From contig DMZT01000292.1 of NCBI GenBank assembly GCA_003484865.1, forward strand, positions 1 to 7,983: 7,983 bases of DNA, written 5' to 3'. Made by a program: the position numbers and the translations under genes. This document shows, piece by piece, positions 6,634 to 7,983 of the stretch (the stretch's first letter is position 1; each line of letters starts with the position of its first letter). The notes under the pieces were generated by a model, which saw only the letters and a program-made list of their open reading frames with translations, ran no database searches and was not told the DNA's origin. The stretch comes from Stenotrophomonas sp. (GTDB taxonomy: Bacteria; Pseudomonadota; Gammaproteobacteria; Xanthomonadales; Xanthomonadaceae).

Positions 6634-6826
6634 GGGCGGGGCACTCCTTGGGAAAGTGATCCCAGCCTGCGCGCCGGATGTGAATCAGATTTCAAGCCCG
6701 CCCGGGCGTGCACACAGCTGAACAACCCGGCGGCCGAGTGCCGTGTCGATGGCTCCATCGGCCCGAAGATGCGAAAATCCCTCCCCCTCCAGGGCAGGCC
6801 CCGCGCCAGCCGATTCCCGAGATACC
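6634..6826. promoter_or_regulatory. Divergent intergenic region between the DJ-1/PfpI operon and the RIO kinase gene
   Basis: These 193 bp separate two genes transcribed away from each other, so both promoters should lie here. On the minus strand TTGAAA (6697-6692) resembles a -35 element, but no good -10 follows at 16-18 bp. TGAA-N6-TTCA at 6681-6694 forms a small inverted repeat in the only less GC-rich part. A 10-bp palindrome centred on CCCGGG lies at 6699-6708. No clear promoter for the RIO kinase gene could be picked out. The region also contains an in-frame ATG (6743) upstream of the chosen RIO start. The element calls are weak; the region's role follows from gene orientation. Confidence 0.45.
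6644..6649 (-). promoter_or_regulatory. Ribosome binding site of the DJ-1/PfpI-family gene
   Basis: On the minus strand AAGGAG lies 10 nt before the ATG at 6633-6631 and 13 nt before the second ATG at 6630-6628. It is a strong Shine-Dalgarno match and favours the first ATG. Confidence 0.7.
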
Positions 6827-7687
6827 GTGAAGACCCCCCAAGGCTTGCAGGCGCTGATCGACGACGGCGTGATCGATGAAGTGCTCCGCCCGCTCAAAAG
6901 CGGCAAGGAAGCAGCGGTATACGTGGTCCGCAGCGGCGACGATGTGCGCTGCGCGAAGGTCTACAAAGACATGGCGCAGCGCAGCTTCCAGCAGCGCGTG
7001 CAGTACCAGGAAGGCCGCAAGGTCCGTGGCAGCCGCGAAGCGCGCGCCGTGGGCAAGGCCAGCAACTACGGCCGCAAGCAGCAGGAAGCGGCCTGGAAGA
7101 ACACCGAAGTCGATGCGCTGTACCAGCTGCGCGATGCCGGCGTGCGCGTACCCGAGCCGTATGGCTACTTCCACGGCGTGCTGGTGATGGAGCTGGTCAC
7201 CGATGCCGAGGGTTATTCCGCCGCGCGCCTGGGTGAGGTTGAACTGAGCCCGGAGCAGGCACGCCAGTTCCACCAGATCCTGGTCCGCCAGGTGGTGCGC
7301 ATGCTGTGCTGCGGCCTGATCCACGGCGATCTGTCGCCGTACAACGTGCTGGTTGGCCCGGAAGGCCCGGTGGTGATCGATTTCCCGCAGGTGGTCAGTG
7401 CGGCGGGCAACAATGCCGCACGCACGATGCTGCTGCGCGACGTCAACAACCTCACCGCGTACCTGGGCCGCTGGGCGCCGGAGCTGCTGGAGACCTGGTA
7501 CGGCGAGGAGATGTGGGCGCTGTTCGAGGCTGGCGATCTGCTACCGGACAGCGTGCTGACCGGTGAATTCGAGCAGGATGAAAGCAGCATCGATCTGGAT
7601 GGCGTACGCCATGCCATCAACGATGCGCGCGAAGAAGCGCTGATCCGCCAGCAGGGTCGCGAAGCCGCCGAAGAAAACGACGACTGA
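6827..7687 (+). CDS. RIO-family serine/threonine protein kinase (PA4780-like)
   Basis: This 286-residue cytoplasmic kinase belongs to the bacterial RIO1-like family. From the GTG start, SGKEAAVYVV (25-34) is the nucleotide-binding loop and CAKVYK supplies the ATP-anchoring Lys44. The segment SFQQRVQYQEGRKVRGSR is the basic flexible-loop region. VLVMELV is the hinge. The catalytic loop HGDLSPYNVL gives Asp168 and Asn173, and VIDFPQ gives the metal-binding Asp185. A charged C-terminal tail ends in EAAEENDD. The start is set at GTG 6827 because VKTPQGLQALIDDGVIDEVLRPL matches the conserved MKTP-type N-terminus of this family. Starting at the ATG at 6743 would add 28 Ser/Pro/Arg-rich residues without family character. 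The ribosome binding site is weak (GAG about 5 nt upstream). The gene is monocistronic, divergent from the DJ-1 operon, and ends 39 bp before a strong terminator. Physiological substrates are unknown. Confidence 0.93.
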   Translation: MKTPQGLQALIDDGVIDEVLRPLKSGKEAAVYVVRSGDDVRCAKVYKDMAQRSFQQRVQYQEGRKVRGSREARAVGKASNYGRKQQEAAWKNTEVDALYQLRDAGVRVPEPYGYFHGVLVMELVTDAEGYSAARLGEVELSPEQARQFHQILVRQVVRMLCCGLIHGDLSPYNVLVGPEGPVVIDFPQVVSAAGNNAARTMLLRDVNNLTAYLGRWAPELLETWYGEEMWALFEAGDLLPDSVLTGEFEQDESSIDLDGVRHAINDAREEALIRQQGREAAEENDD

Positions 7688-7726
7688 GCAGGGCGCGCCG
7701 CTGCGTCGGGCGGCCGGATCGGCATG

Positions 7727-7756
7727 AGAAAAGCCCCGCCGATGCGGGGCTTTTCT
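7727..7756. terminator. Bidirectional rho-independent terminator
   Basis: AGAAAAGCCCCGC (7727-7739), a 4-nt loop CGAT, and GCGGGGCTTTTCT (7744-7756) form a perfect 13-bp stem. The plus-strand 3' arm gives a T tract (TTTTCTGTATT). The A-rich 5' arm becomes the T tract on the minus strand. It lies between the convergent RIO kinase gene (stop at 7687) and chemotaxis receptor gene (stop at 7781) and should end both transcripts. Confidence 0.92.
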
Positions 7757-7780
7757 GTATTACTCAGCGCGCAGGGGCCG

Positions 7781-7983
7781 TCATGCTGCCTGCAGTGTCG
7801 CCGGGCGACGCAGGCTTGCCGCGCTGTTGTCCAGCTTGAACACCGCCACCGATTCGGTCAGTGCATACGCCTGTTCTTCCAGCGCGCGGCTGGCGGCGGT
7901 GGCTTCTTCCACCAGCGCAGCGTTCTGCTGGGTCACCTGGTCCATCTGCACGACCACCTGGTTGACCTGCTCGATGCCGGCGG
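7781..7983 (-). CDS. Methyl-accepting chemotaxis protein, C-terminal fragment
   Basis: Sixty-six codons plus TGA (7783-7781) give the end of a chemoreceptor; the rest lies beyond the right edge. The fragment begins [23 protein letters not shown] and continues [27 protein letters not shown]. This is the C-terminal helix of the cytoplasmic four-helix bundle, including the [10 protein letters not shown] methylation-helix pattern typical of Tsr-like receptors. A short tail ([16 protein letters not shown]) follows and lacks the NWETF pentapeptide that tethers CheR/CheB in some receptors. The stop lies 24 bp from the shared terminator. The ligand domain, and therefore the stimulus, cannot be known from this part. 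Confidence 0.9.
   Translation of the reverse strand, partial: AGIEQVNQVVVQMDQVTQQNAALVEEATAASRALEEQAYALTESVAVFKLDNSAASLRRPATLQAA

Noticed and set aside
6743..6826. 28-residue N-terminal extension of the RIO kinase from the ATG at 6743
   Set aside because: The family N-terminus begins at the KTP motif right after GTG 6827; the extension is low-complexity Ser/Pro/Arg and overlaps the presumed promoter region.
4810..6879. 689-codon plus-strand open frame across the kinase, regulator and DJ-1 genes
   Set aside because: It is antisense to well-supported genes, is Arg/His/Gln-rich without any domain, and is explained by high GC with few stops.
6692..7324. Minus-strand open frame opposite the RIO kinase, starting with MDQAAAQHAHH
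   Set aside because: It is antisense to a well-conserved kinase and has no motif of its own.
1..7983. CRISPR array, tRNA or rRNA gene, insertion sequence or prophage
   Set aside because: I saw no spaced direct repeats, no tRNA- or rRNA-like sequence, no transposase and no terminal inverted repeats. The junction at ~3917 also has no flanking mobile element.

Overview
High-GC DNA (roughly mid-60s percent by eye, not counted) with tightly packed genes. The protein flavours (an E. coli-like D-galactonate gene set, an OmpR-type two-component pair, a PA4780-like RIO kinase and a chemotaxis receptor) suggest a gammaproteobacterium. The Xanthomonadaceae (Stenotrophomonas or Xanthomonas relatives) fit best, but the genus is an inference from recalled protein similarity.

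Layout. (1) Positions 1-~3916, plus strand: a galactose/galactonate catabolic operon with gene spacings of -4 to +6 bp. The order is SDR sugar dehydrogenase (5' end cut by the window), dgoA aldolase, dgoD dehydratase, SMP-30 lactonase and dgoK kinase. Together these give every step of a De Ley-Doudoroff route: galactose -> galactonolactone -> galactonate -> KDGal -> KDPGal -> pyruvate + glyceraldehyde-3-phosphate. (2) Positions 6633-~3900, minus strand: an exported DJ-1/PfpI-family protein with a helical, TPR-like tail, then an OmpR-family response regulator, then a sensor histidine kinase. Spacings are 3 bp and a 4-bp overlap. (3) Positions 6634-6826: the divergent intergenic region. (4) Positions 6827-7687, plus: a RIO-family Ser/Thr kinase. 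(5) Positions 7727-7756: a perfect 13-bp hairpin serving as a shared terminator. (6) Positions 7781-7983, minus: the C-terminal end of a methyl-accepting chemotaxis protein.

The most notable point is at about 3899-3920. The convergent dgoK and histidine kinase genes are welded together with no intergenic DNA. dgoK keeps all its kinase motifs but has lost its stop codon and runs antisense through the kinase gene to 4909. The histidine kinase keeps its membrane, HAMP and His-box regions but has lost the whole ATP-binding domain, and its frame runs antisense through dgoK to 2861. This looks like one deletion (or an assembly error) that damaged both genes. It leaves an intact response regulator without a working cognate kinase and removes any terminator between the two convergent operons.

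I did not find a convincing wholly new system. The items most worth following up are this deletion junction and the periplasmic DJ-1/PfpI protein encoded with a two-component system.
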